A DNA stretch of 64,000 bases from NCBI GenBank assembly GCA_030278955.1, contig JAOANR010000013.1, positions 40,460,191 through 40,524,190 on the forward strand. The letters are read 5' to 3'. Every line of letters begins with the position of its first letter. The first letter of the stretch is position 1. Of the stretch, positions 50,486 to 61,046 are shown one piece after another. The stretch is from Hygrophila difformis. Its lineage: Eukaryota; Streptophyta; Magnoliopsida; Lamiales; Acanthaceae. The notes under the pieces are model-generated. The model had not been told where the DNA came from and searched no databases. It saw nothing but the letters and a program-made list of their open reading frames with translations. The position numbers and the translations under genes were made by a program.

Positions 50486-52139
50486 ATACTGATCGTCCCC
50501 GAGCAGTCAGAGTCAATGTTCCTCGGAACACGGACTCTACATATTCAATTCATTTTCGTGGCTTCATAAATCACATCCTTTTTAGATTGGGATAAGACAA
50601 TCAAAACTACAAGTATTGAATTCCCTTGATTGCAGTGTTTAATGAAATGATACTTGCTCACTATATCAGGCCTACAAATCAAACATTATCATCAATCCTT
50701 CATGAATATCATGTTTGAAAGATGCAAAGATTAAAAATTAGAATCAAGGTATGACACGAACATAATTCATAAAACAGAGCCTCACATGTAGTAGAATCGG
50801 AAAATTCACTCACTCTCAATTGGGGTTTAATCATGAACGCTCAAAATCATATTTAATTAAATTATCCCATAAGCTTGCAATCAGACCAACTCGCCACCGG
50901 CTCATTTCTTCAAATCGAGATCACGAGGTCTTATTCGAGGGTTATAACGGGGCGTACGGTTGTAACAGTAGGTAGGAAAGGGAAATTATTAGGCTGAGTA
51001 GTGGCAAGAATTAATTCCATCATAACTTGGCATTTTTATTTAAAATTTATGATCATCATTATTTCTTTCTTTTTGATTTTCTTCTGCATGACATTAGACT
51101 ATTGTCTAATTGCTTGTCATTCGCAATTTATCGATGTTGAATGAAACTCAACATTTTTCTCCCTTTTTTTTTTTTTTTTTTTTGAATCGGTTTATAGAAT
51201 ACCGATTTATAGTTTCATGATGATCACAAACTTAATGCCTTTGATAAAATTCATTCCTGCACACTTGGGTTTGATTTTCTTGGTCTTTTTGTAAGGCTAG
51301 GAATAATATAGAGGGCTTCAAAGAAAAATTAGGCTTATAGGCTCAAATTGGTTAATCCTAAAGGGAAAATATTTTTGGGTTTGGATTTCAAAAGAAGGCC
51401 AAAATTTTGGTTTTCTAGGTGCCTCGATCATATGCTCGATTTCGGGAATATGGCATGGTCTTGAATCGGTCCCAATCGCAAGTTCTAGTTTCCTTTAATC
51501 AAAATGATTCACACATCAAAGAAAAATGAATGAGTAAAAGTGACTCATGGCTCAAATCTCACGAGGTTGGGTTGATTCATGTCATACAATATTCGCAAAT
51601 TCAATCAAAGCTTAATTCTAACAATTTATTCAATCAAAATCTCTAACATGCAGATTTATTACCCAATAAGCTGATCGCATCATTAAATTTTTATAGCTCA
51701 AAATCTCAGGAATTCATTTCATGCATGTCTTCAATTATATTATCCCAATTTAAAAGTTTGAAAATTTAATCATAAGCCTAAATTCAACCTGTGAATTTAG
51801 AGCAAGTTTATGCATATTTTTGCTGGTTATTTAATTGAAAGCAGTAAAGAGGCACTGCTGACATACTGAGTATGTCAACAGCATATTTTTGGTCTGACAG
51901 TCACTTATTCATCTCGGACTGTGCAGACATCTTTTCAAAGGAAAGCAGTAAAGAGTTGTTCAGTGGTCTCAAAAGTTGAGTTCCAATTTTAGGGAAAGCA
52001 AATAAATACATCCGAGGCAAGGGATTCTCGTGCAGTTAATACGAACCTGCACACACAAAAGGAGACATCCCTTGTAGGATACTACTACTAGACTGGAAAT
52101 AAAACAAAGCAGGGTAAATCCGGATTCATCCTTCCTTCT
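50486..52139. other. Athila 3' internal region, non-coding
   Basis: AT-rich with a poly-T run at 51164-51183 and two GAAAGCAGTAAAGA motifs (51839 and 51944), which are also frequent in the LTR. I see no gene. Confidence 0.6.
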
Positions 52140-52803
52140 TCAGAACATGTACCTAGCCCAGTGGAGATAGCTGGATAGCTCACACCGCAAACACCAATCA
52201 TTGGGATCTGTTATGGCCTCGTGATCCCGGGGACAGTAAACTCTGCCGTCCTGATCAGCCCATAGGAATGGGGTGTCTGGTTGGTCAAACATCCATTCGA
52301 GGACATTGACGGATGTGTCTTGGAAGACTGACCAACTTGTCACTATCCTGTCAATCATCCTGATTCCCTGCTCGACCTGCCCTGTGTCCTCCTTGCTCAT
52401 GAGCATCAACCCGTAGGCAAAGATCGTCGCTTTATGATTGTCCTCAATCCCCAGGCGTAGCAGTTCATAGGCTTGCTCTTCATTCCCCTCTGCAAATGCC
52501 AACATTGCTGGGATGATTTGGAGATTATGGTTTCCAGCCTGGTCGCATATCCGAAGGAATCTCCGCTTCTCCCAACGATAGTACTCCCGCCCTCTCTTTA
52601 TAGTGGATGAGTTGACCTCGCATCGTTTGTAGACGATGGAAAGGTTCCCGGCATCCCTGAATTTCTTGCAGGTTTGCTTTGCCTTGAAGGCTTCACTGAT
52701 GTCATTCTCTCCTACACGAGAGAGGATTTCACCCAGGATTTCGAGGGGTAAGTCCAGCAGATGGGTTTCTTCGAGTGCAGGGTCTGGGTTTGGAAGATTG
52801 TCC
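52140..52803 (-). CDS. F-box protein fragment carried inside the Athila element
   Basis: Open for 239 codons from a GTG at 52859, but there is no ATG before the middle. TTTTCAG at 52804-52810 looks like a splice acceptor, so the real coding part probably begins at 52803 as a 3' exon. An F-box is visible near the start (LDLPLEILGEILSRVGEND, then QTCKKFRDAGN). A Sel1-like segment GNEEQAYELLRLGIED follows, then a C-terminal CLRCELSSYLHWAR. By recall this is the arrangement of plant At2g35280-like F-box proteins, which recruit targets to SCF ubiquitin ligases. It is in the same orientation as gag-pol and intact to the stop. It is not an env gene. Confidence 0.75.
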
Positions 52804-52861
52804 CTGAAAAGATAGAAATAATGAATCCAATTTTTATGTAATTTTTCGAAATTATTCACGT

Positions 52862-52908
52862 TCAGAAACCAACATCCTCACATTTAGAGCTTTGCTCTAG
52901 ATGTGAGA
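52862..52908 (-). other. Internal polypurine-tract copy with hairpin, 1
   Basis: CAACATCCTCACATTTA at 52870-52886 equals the terminal tract. It is the start of a hairpin with arms CTCACATTTAGAGC and GCTCTAGATGTGAG (one mismatch). It lies immediately upstream, in sense, of the F-box ORF. Confidence 0.7.
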
Positions 52909-54119
52909 TTATTAAATTTCCGACTTGAATTTTTATTTAAAGCATATGTAAATAATATTTGGTTTTAAATGGGCTAAAGAGCCCAAAATAAGATAGAATT
53001 GGCCATTGGGCCTAAGATCTTTTTAATGGGCCATAGGGCCCAAACGTTTTCAGTTTATTAAACAAGTTCGAGACACTTGTTGGAAGTGGAATGAGATGGA
53101 TAGGTGGAAATGTAATGCTCGAATATTGGAATGTGCAATGGAGACGTGGCGGAACGGATTTGCTGTTTCTGAATGGCTTAGACTGTTTGGACAGTTTTAG
53201 CATCCAAAAATTTGCAAACACTATTTTTAATTTTAAAAAAAAAATGGTTGACTTGTTTTATTTAATAAGAGTGGGATGTGAGTGGTCCCATTTTGGATTT
53301 TTGAAAGGGATAGCAGTTGGGTGACAAAATACTGCTATCTTACTCACACAAGTGTTCCATTGGGAACAAAAACTCAAGTCAAACATTAAACAAAATAACT
53401 CTTTTTGTCTTTTTCTAAAAGGTTGCTTTTATTAAAAGTGGAAGCTTCCTATTGGGTGTTTGTACTATGTTTCCATAAACAAACAAACATTTATTCCCAT
53501 GAGATTTCTAACATGAGAACAAATGTGCCCAAAAAGATCTTCCATCTTTATTACACCAAAATAACACTGCACATCACATCAGGATCAATCAAACCAATAA
53601 CATCAAGATATTCAAAACAATACCCAAATGTTCATCAGTTTGTTCTTTCCAGTTTTAACTTCAAAAATCTTATCCATTAACAGTTTTAACATCCTTTAGC
53701 AGTTTTCAAAACAGGTTCTCAAAAACTTCAAAATGGTGCTCAAAACCGAGAGCACTCAAAGCCTCCAAAAATCTGAAGTTAGATGTGCACACTAACAACA
53801 CCACACCACGAACACAACAAAATAAAATAAATAAGAGAACTAAGGGGTCCGAAGGGGGGGCTATGACCATGGTGAAAATAAGGTTTACCCTCTCCTCCTT
53901 GGCTCAGGTCTAGGCACGGGTCCAAGGATTGGGAGGGGTCCATGAAATCGGTCCATAGTTTCCCTTAGAAATGGCGTGCAAGAGTGCGAAGAACACGTGG
54001 TGTTCGTTCGGATGAGAGAAAAATGGGGGAAAGGAAGATGGAGAAACTGAAAGAAGTTGAAATGACAGGAGGAAGGTGAAAAGAAACTGGAGGGGGTGGG
54101 GGGGGTATAAATACTTTAA
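52909..54119. other. Athila internal region between F-box and repeat cluster
   Basis: No gene seen. There are short ORFs on both strands but none with similarity. Confidence 0.55.
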
Positions 54120-54440
54120 CTTTTGTCGCGGAATCCGAGACTTTGTCGCGGAACACAGTTCCGCGACAAGGCATAGCGACATTAGAGTGGTCGCGGAGTT
54201 GAGGGTTGGTCGCGGAGTCATGCTCCGCGACAAGGTCATCGCGACAAAGTTCAGTATGGAGACAGTCAACGCAGGTCATGTCGCGGAGCAGGGCTTGGTC
54301 GCGGAGTCATGCTCCGCGACAAGGTGCATCGCGACAAGATGTGGGGAAGGGTTAAGAAGGAAAAAGGGAGTTTGTCGCGGAGTAGGGCCTGGTCGCGATG
54401 CATGACATCGCGACAAAGGTCCTTCCGCGACAAAGGATTT
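54120..54440 (-). repeat. CG-rich palindrome cluster in the 3' internal region
   Basis: Units at 54143-54169 (12-base arms TTGTCGCGGAAC, loop ACA), 54209-54231 and 54298-54320 (9-base arms GTCGCGGAG and CTCCGCGAC, 5-base loop), plus half-sites. The second type has GGAG/CTCC where the first has GGAAC/GTTCC, so both sides changed together. Confidence 0.85.
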
Positions 54441-54783
54441 TGAATTTTCAAATTTTCTTGGACTGGGCCCGAGTGTGGTATTGGGCCTGCGTCCATTTTA
54501 TTTGATTTGGGCTAAATAAATTTAGTCCAAGTAAATTCAAAATGCAGGGCTAAAAATTAAATAATCCACTTGCATAAAATTAGGTTGGGTCAGTTCCATT
54601 TTATCTGTGAATTTTGTTTCGGGTCTTGAATTTCTTCAATTCCCGAGAACATTTTCTCAGATTTATAGAACTAATCCAACCAAGAACCTGGTTTTCCATG
54701 TTACTGTTATCTGTTCCTCTTTTTGGTGGTTCAGAACTTCTGCAAGACAGACAGATAAGACGCATTAGATTTTCTCCAAAGAT

Positions 54784-54823
54784 CAACATCCTCACATTTA
54801 GAGTCTTAGTACTCTAAATGTTT
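54784..54823 (-). other. Internal polypurine-tract copy with hairpin, 2
   Basis: CAACATCCTCACATTTA again (54784-54800), followed by a perfect 11-base hairpin ACATTTAGAGT/ACTCTAAATGT. It lies about 100 bases after the gag-pol stop. Confidence 0.7.
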
Positions 54824-54924
54824 AATTGATCTTTGGGTACTTTCTTGCCATGAAATAAATACTGTAACTATATACTATATATATGTATATAAACTAAAAT
54901 TTTTGTATTTTTAAATGCTGTTTC

Positions 54925-57900
54925 TTATTGAGTGTAAGCCGGGTCTGCCACTGCTTGGCTTTCTTTCTCCGGATCGAACTGTCCGAGGTACTCTTTCAAT
55001 CGCTGTCCATTCACCACTATATCGCCCCTGCCAGTTCGAATCCTGACAGCTCCATTTTTGAACACCTCTAGTACTTCATGTGGTCCTTCCCATCTAGATT
55101 TGAGCTTTCCGGGGAACAGCTTCAACCTAGTATTGAACAATAACACATGTTGACCAACATAAAAATACTTAGGTTTGATCCGGCGATCGTGCAACTTCTG
55201 GGTCCGCTCCTTGTAAATTCGAGAGCTTTCATAAGCTTGCGCTCGTATTTCCTCAATTTCATTGAGGTCCAACTTACGTTTGCTCTGAGCAACTTTCGGA
55301 TCGAAGTTAAGCGTTTTAACGGCCCAGTAAGCTTTATGCTCTAGCTCTACAGGCAGATGACAGGCTTTTCCGAAGACCAGCCTGTATGGAGACATCCCGA
55401 TGGGAGTCTTATATGCTGTGCGGTATGCCCATAGAGCATCATTGAGCTTACGTGCCCAATCCTTACGGGTTATCCCGACAGTGGCTTCGAGTATGTGTTT
55501 GATTTCGCGATTGGATACTTCGACTTGACCACTAGTCTGAGGATGGTAAGGCGTGCCTATCTTATGGAGGATCCCATTTTTACTCATTAAAGTTTCAAAA
55601 GCTTTATTAATAAAGTGCGTTCCTCCATCAGATATCACCACCCTAGGTACGCCAAATCGACTGAAAATGTTGTTCTTGAGGAACTTGATGACTTGGCTAC
55701 CATCATTGGTCGGTAATGCGACAGCCTCGACCCATTTGGATACGTAATCGACAGCTACCAAGATATAGTAGTTTCCACCAGATGGTGGAAACGGTCCCAT
55801 GAAGTCAATGCCCCATACATCAAAGATCTCAAGTGTGAGAATCCCCTTTTGAGGCATCTCATCCCTCTTGGAGATGTTTCCTAATCTTTGGCATCTGTCA
55901 CAGCCCTTAACAAATGTCCTGCAGTCCTCATAGATGTGAGGCCAATAAAATCCACATTCGAGGACCTTGTGGGCCGTTCGAGCGGGACCATGGTGACCTC
56001 CATATTCTGATTCATGGCATTTTCTGACAATTTGATAAGCTTCATGCTCGGTCACACATCGCCTGATTATTAAATCAGGGCAGTGTTTGAAGAGATAAGG
56101 TTCTTCCCAGAAGTAACTTAATACATCTCGTTTGAACTTATTCCTCTGATGATAGTTCGAAAACTGGGGGGTTACTCCGCATGCCAAGAAGTTAGCGATG
56201 TCGGAAAACCATGGACAAGCTTGATTATGCAGATGCAATGCGAACAACTGTTCGTCCGGAAACTCTTCATTGACGGCTTTTTCCTTTTTATCATTATCTA
56301 ATCGAGATAAGTGGTCAGCAGCACCATTATCTCGACCTCGCCTATCTTTTATTATGATGTCGAATTCTTGCAACAGAAGTACCCACCTGATTAATCGAGG
56401 TTTTGCATCTTGTTTGCTAAACAAGTATCTCAATGCTGTATGATCAGTGTATACTATGGTCTTCGTACCTATCAGGTACTGTCTGAACTTGTCAAACGCG
56501 AAGACTACAGCATACATCTCTTTTTCCGTTGTGGTGTAGTTAACTTGGGCCTCATTCAGGGCATGACTTGCGTAATGAATTACGCAGTGTCTCCCATCCT
56601 TATGTTGTCCAAGAACTGCGCCTACGGCGAGACCACTAGCATCGCACATTACCTCGAAAGGTATTGACCAATCGGGTGGTTGCACTATCGGTGCAGAAAC
56701 CAACATCTTCTTGAGCGTGTCAAAGGCTTGGACACACGCTTCATTTATTAAGAAAGGATTTTCTTTACAAAGCAGATTAGTGAGCGGCTTGGCAATTTTA
56801 GAGAAATCCTTAATGAATCGCCGGTAAAAACCGGCATGCCCTAAGAAGCTCCTAACTGATTTGATCGAGTTAGGAAGAGGGAGATTGGAAATGATGGAAA
56901 CTTTGGCTGGATCAACTTCAATGCCTGCACGAGAAATGCGATGACCTAACACTATGCCCTCAGTGACCATAAAATGGCACTTTTCCCAATTTAAAACCAA
57001 GTTAGTGTCCTCACACCTCTTTAAAATCTTAGCAAGATTGGTCAAACAATCTTCGAACGTATCTCCATATACAGAGAAGTCATCCATGAAGACCTCAATG
57101 CATTTTTCGATAAATTCAGAGAAAATAGACATCATGCATCTTTGAAAAGTAGCAGGTGCATTGCACAAACCAAAAGGCATCCTTCGATAGGCAAAAGTGC
57201 CGTACGGGCAAGTAAAAGTGGTTTTATCATGGTCCTCACTGGAAATAACAATCTGATTATAACCAGAATAACCATCCAAAAAGCAATAAAACTCTCTCCC
57301 TGCCAACCTCTCAAGCATCTGATCAATGAATGGCAATGGAAAATGGTCCTTGCGTGTGGCCTCATTCAGCTTCCGGTAGTCGATACAAACTCTCCATCCG
57401 GTCACTGGCCTGGTTGCAACCTCTTCTCCTTGCTCATTCTTGGTTATGCACATCCCTCCTCGTTTGGGTACGACTTGCACTGGGCTAACCCATTTGCTAT
57501 CAGAGATAGGATAGATTATACCAGCATCTAAGAGCTTGATAACTTCTTTCCTTACCACTTCCTGCATAAGGGGGTTCAATCGCCTCTGAGGTTGACGGGA
57601 GGGTTTAAACTCTTCTTCCATTAGAATCCTGTGCATGCAAATAGAAGGGCTTATTCCTTTTATATCAGAAATGGTCCAACCTATTGCATGTACATGTTTC
57701 TTAAGAACGACCACCAGAGCATTTTCTTGCTCTTGAGAGAGCTTAGCCGAAACAATCACGGGTAACTTTTTATGTTCTGCGAGAAACGCGTACTTGAGAT
57801 GATCGGGTAGTGTTTTAAGTTCAAGCTCTGGTGGACATTCAACGGAAGGGAGTAGTTTGCGAGAAATGGGTAGTGGGAGAACAGATTTACCTTCGGGATC

Positions 57901-60885
57901 CTGCATCAGTACAGGATCCTCTTCCTCCTCTTGGTTGGCGTCCTCATGGAAGTCCATGCCATCAAATTCCTCCAAATCCCCTGTTTCGGGATCGGCGAAG
58001 TGAACGGCTTTGCATTCTTTGTGCTCCACGCCAGCAGGCTTCAGTACCTGCTTTGATGGTTCATCCAGCATCATTTCATACTCAAGTTCAGAGTCAAGCT
58101 CTTCCCTAACTATTACATTTTCAAATGAAAAACAAGAACTGTCATTCGGAAATTTCTGCAATTTCTCCATATCAAAGATGATCTCCTCGCCATCGACCCT
58201 TAAGGTGACTTTTCCGGATTTGGCGTCAATCAGTGCACCACCAGTGGCTAGAAATGGGCGTCCAAGGATAAGCGGCATTTCAGAATCCTCTTCAATGTCG
58301 AGGATGATGAAGTCGACCGGGAAAAGAATCTGCCCGGTTTTGACCACAACATCCTTGAGGATTCCTACGGGCTGAGTGATCGATCTGTCTGCAAGCTGCA
58401 GTCTCATCTTGACCGGTTGAATTTCTCCAAGCTTAAGGCGAACAGCCATAGCTAGTGGCATCACATTGATGCTTGATCCTAAATCACAAAGCCCCATACT
58501 CACTTTGGCCTTTCCGAATTGTACTGGAAGTGTGCAACATCCGGGGTCCTCTTTCTTTTCAGGCATTCTCCTCTGAACAATGGCACTGCATGTGCTGTTG
58601 AGAATAATTACCTCTTCCTGCTCAACCTGCCTTTTTCCTGAAATCAATTCTTTCAAGAACTTAGCATAGATGGGCATTTCGGAAATCATTTCTGTGAGAG
58701 GAATGGTTATCTCTACAGACTTTAATCGTTGCAGAAATTTCTTGAATTTAAGATCATGTTCTTTATTTTTAAGCCGCGCAGGATAAGGAATCCTGGGCAT
58801 GTACTTGTTATTAGCAATTTTTGGTGGTGAAGGGAAGGAAGTTGTACCTTCACCTGTACCCTTATCTGGTTCAGCCGTTTCAGGCGCAGCTTCAGTCTGC
58901 AATTCGGCTGTCTCTTTTTCTGCTTCGTTCCCATTATCAGCTTCCTTACCAGCATTGTCAACAATATCATCTTCTTCAAATTCCGCTCCAGTATCCGCTC
59001 CCTTTGGTCCAGCTAGTACTCTCCCAGATTTCAAGGTTATTGCCTTGCATTGCGGGTTCTTTTCCGCAGTGCTAGGCAATGTTCCTTTGTCCCTTTTCTG
59101 CATCTCATTAGCCATCTGTGTAACTTGGGTCTCCACATTTCTGATGGAGGCCTGCAGTTGATTGTTGATCTCCTTCTGACTAGTGATGAAATCAGTCATC
59201 AGATTCTCAAGCCTTGAAGGAGGCTTTTGATTCTGATTCTGATTTTGCTGCTGATTCTGATTCCACTGGCCTTGGTTTGGAACAAACTGAGGCTGGAAAT
59301 TCTGATTGGGCTGAAAGTTCTGGAAATTCTGAGGCGGCCTCTGCTGGATCTGAGGTTGGAAACCTGGATTCTGAAAATGTTGGCCCCTGTTCTGATTGAA
59401 TCCCTGATTCTGCTGAGGGTTGAACTGTTGTTGCTGTGGCTTGTTCAAGAGATGTGAGTTCAAGGCGTTGTTGTTTGAATACGACAAATTCGGGTGTCTA
59501 TTTGGAAAAGCTCCTGCATAGTTACAGCTCTCTGCTGTGACTTGCTCGCATGTGTCAGTTGCATGAGCACCTTGACACAGTCCACAGATCACATCAGTTT
59601 GCTGTCCCTGCGCAGAACTTCCAACTCCTTGATTTACAGACAACGCTGCCACTTGCTCTTGAAGCTTTTCAATGTCTGACTTCTCCACTGTACCTACAGC
59701 ACATAAACTACGAGGGGGAGTGGGATTACCATCATCAGTTAGAACAGAACGGTTGACACTCATGGCTTCAATCTTAGCCCAGGCTTGGTCCATTGGTATG
59801 TAGAGCAAATGTTGACCACCGGCAGCATCAAGCATGGATTTCCATGCTGGGGTCAGACCACTGTAGAACTTTCTCAGTCTCTCCCAGTCATGGAAACCAT
59901 GTTGAGGACACTTTCTGAGTAGGTTGAAGAATCTTTCCTTTGCATCATACAAGGACTCGTCTGGTTTCATCTTGAATTCCGCAATTTTGGAGCGGCATTC
60001 ATCCACCTTGGACTCCGGGAAGTATTTTGCTAGGAAGTTTCTGATCACATCTTCCCATGTAGACTTCTGATTTACGGGCAGTGACTTGTACCATGTTCGT
60101 GCTCCGCTTGTCAGAGAGAAAGGAAATAGCCTTAGTCGAATGGTGTTTGCGGGTACATCACGATTCTTGATCGTGTCACACAATTCTAGGAAGGTTTGCA
60201 GGTGATCATGGGGATCCTCATGACTTGCTCCGGCAAACTGGTTGCTCTGGACTAGATTGATTAGGGCCGGTTTCAGTTCGAAATTCCTGGCCAAGAATGG
60301 AGCTTGTCCAGGAATGTTCAGATATGGCTCTAAAATCGGCTGCATGTAATCAGCAGCAGCTGCTGCTTGATGATTGTTCTCAGGCCCGCCTTGGTATTGC
60401 TGTGGGTAGTAGTTCTGAGGCATGAAATAGTTCCTCGGATCATTGAAATCATTCGGATTCGGGGGATTCTGATGGGGGTTGTGATATTGCTGATTCTGTT
60501 GGTTTGGGAAATTTTGCTGATTTGGTTGGTTTTGGTTGTTTGGTGGGTTTTGGTTCGGGTTGGGAAGAGGTGCCTCGAAGTGTTGCTGCTCCATGTTTGG
60601 TGGATTCCCACCTCCTTGTATGATCTGGGGAGGGGGATCATCCAAGTCATCATGATCAGCATCTTCGGGGTCTTCCTCAATGTTGTGAAGTGGGGGATTG
60701 GGTTGAATGATTGGTGGGATGTCATGGTTTGCCATCTCGGAGATATCGCTGCTGGTGCTTGGCGAAAGTAATGCCTGTCGTTCCCGTTCCCTTCTTCGTT
60801 TAGTCTCCGCCCTAAGACGTCGAGCTGTCTTTTCTATCTCTGAATTAAACGGGATCTCGGCTGGCGTCTGCTTCCTCCTTTGCAT
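54925..60885 (-). CDS. Athila-type gag-pol polyprotein, intact
   Basis: ATG at 60885, 1986 codons without a break. Gag (about 195-375; [18 protein letters not shown]), zinc knuckle [13 protein letters not shown] (434-446), and a Gln/Asn-rich linker (480-555). Protease DLGSS (801-805), where many retroelements have [29 protein letters not shown] (1266-1272). RNase [13 protein letters not shown] (1414-1425) and [10 protein letters not shown]. Integrase: His/Cys zinc domain (about 1631-1665) and DDE residues D1694, D1753 and E1789, then the C-terminal GPHEVLEVF. All catalytic residues are present, so it may be active in trans or in cis. It is one frame, so no ribosomal frameshift is needed. Confidence 0.97.
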   Translation of the reverse strand: MQRRKQTPAEIPFNSEIEKTARRLRAETKRRRERERQALLSPSTSSDISEMANHDIPPIIQPNPPLHNIEEDPEDADHDDLDDPPPQIIQGGGNPPNMEQQHFEAPLPNPNQNPPNNQNQPNQQNFPNQQNQQYHNPHQNPPNPNDFNDPRNYFMPQNYYPQQYQGGPENNHQAAAAADYMQPILEPYLNIPGQAPFLARNFELKPALINLVQSNQFAGASHEDPHDHLQTFLELCDTIKNRDVPANTIRLRLFPFSLTSGARTWYKSLPVNQKSTWEDVIRNFLAKYFPESKVDECRSKIAEFKMKPDESLYDAKERFFNLLRKCPQHGFHDWERLRKFYSGLTPAWKSMLDAAGGQHLLYIPMDQAWAKIEAMSVNRSVLTDDGNPTPPRSLCAVGTVEKSDIEKLQEQVAALSVNQGVGSSAQGQQTDVICGLCQGAHATDTCEQVTAESCNYAGAFPNRHPNLSYSNNNALNSHLLNKPQQQQFNPQQNQGFNQNRGQHFQNPGFQPQIQQRPPQNFQNFQPNQNFQPQFVPNQGQWNQNQQQNQNQNQKPPSRLENLMTDFITSQKEINNQLQASIRNVETQVTQMANEMQKRDKGTLPSTAEKNPQCKAITLKSGRVLAGPKGADTGAEFEEDDIVDNAGKEADNGNEAEKETAELQTEAAPETAEPDKGTGEGTTSFPSPPKIANNKYMPRIPYPARLKNKEHDLKFKKFLQRLKSVEITIPLTEMISEMPIYAKFLKELISGKRQVEQEEVIILNSTCSAIVQRRMPEKKEDPGCCTLPVQFGKAKVSMGLCDLGSSINVMPLAMAVRLKLGEIQPVKMRLQLADRSITQPVGILKDVVVKTGQILFPVDFIILDIEEDSEMPLILGRPFLATGGALIDAKSGKVTLRVDGEEIIFDMEKLQKFPNDSSCFSFENVIVREELDSELEYEMMLDEPSKQVLKPAGVEHKECKAVHFADPETGDLEEFDGMDFHEDANQEEEEDPVLMQDPEGKSVLPLPISRKLLPSVECPPELELKTLPDHLKYAFLAEHKKLPVIVSAKLSQEQENALVVVLKKHVHAIGWTISDIKGISPSICMHRILMEEEFKPSRQPQRRLNPLMQEVVRKEVIKLLDAGIIYPISDSKWVSPVQVVPKRGGMCITKNEQGEEVATRPVTGWRVCIDYRKLNEATRKDHFPLPFIDQMLERLAGREFYCFLDGYSGYNQIVISSEDHDKTTFTCPYGTFAYRRMPFGLCNAPATFQRCMMSIFSEFIEKCIEVFMDDFSVYGDTFEDCLTNLAKILKRCEDTNLVLNWEKCHFMVTEGIVLGHRISRAGIEVDPAKVSIISNLPLPNSIKSVRSFLGHAGFYRRFIKDFSKIAKPLTNLLCKENPFLINEACVQAFDTLKKMLVSAPIVQPPDWSIPFEVMCDASGLAVGAVLGQHKDGRHCVIHYASHALNEAQVNYTTTEKEMYAVVFAFDKFRQYLIGTKTIVYTDHTALRYLFSKQDAKPRLIRWVLLLQEFDIIIKDRRGRDNGAADHLSRLDNDKKEKAVNEEFPDEQLFALHLHNQACPWFSDIANFLACGVTPQFSNYHQRNKFKRDVLSYFWEEPYLFKHCPDLIIRRCVTEHEAYQIVRKCHESEYGGHHGPARTAHKVLECGFYWPHIYEDCRTFVKGCDRCQRLGNISKRDEMPQKGILTLEIFDVWGIDFMGPFPPSGGNYYILVAVDYVSKWVEAVALPTNDGSQVIKFLKNNIFSRFGVPRVVISDGGTHFINKAFETLMSKNGILHKIGTPYHPQTSGQVEVSNREIKHILEATVGITRKDWARKLNDALWAYRTAYKTPIGMSPYRLVFGKACHLPVELEHKAYWAVKTLNFDPKVAQSKRKLDLNEIEEIRAQAYESSRIYKERTQKLHDRRIKPKYFYVGQHVLLFNTRLKLFPGKLKSRWEGPHEVLEVFKNGAVRIRTGRGDIVVNGQRLKEYLGQFDPEKESQAVADPAYTQ

Positions 60886-61028
60886 AGAACAACGGCTTCA
60901 ATGATGACAGTACCTGTACAATCCCCAGGTTAGAAGTGGTTCTGAAGGTGAATATTTATATTTATATGTATAGACTACTCTAGGAGCAATGAGGAATGTA
61001 ATTCTCTAAATAAAACGGCGCTGCATCC

Positions 61029-61046
61029 TCCCCGGCAACGGCGCCA
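61029..61046 (-). other. Primer-binding site, tRNA-Asp
   Basis: The minus strand reads TGGCGCCGTTGCCGGGGA directly after the LTR end. This is the complement of the 3' end of plant tRNA-Asp(GTC) by recall and is the usual Athila primer. Confidence 0.88.

Noticed and set aside
52140..52859. env-like gene of an Athila element
   Set aside because: No signal peptide or membrane span. The F-box and C-terminal CLRC segment fit a plant F-box protein.
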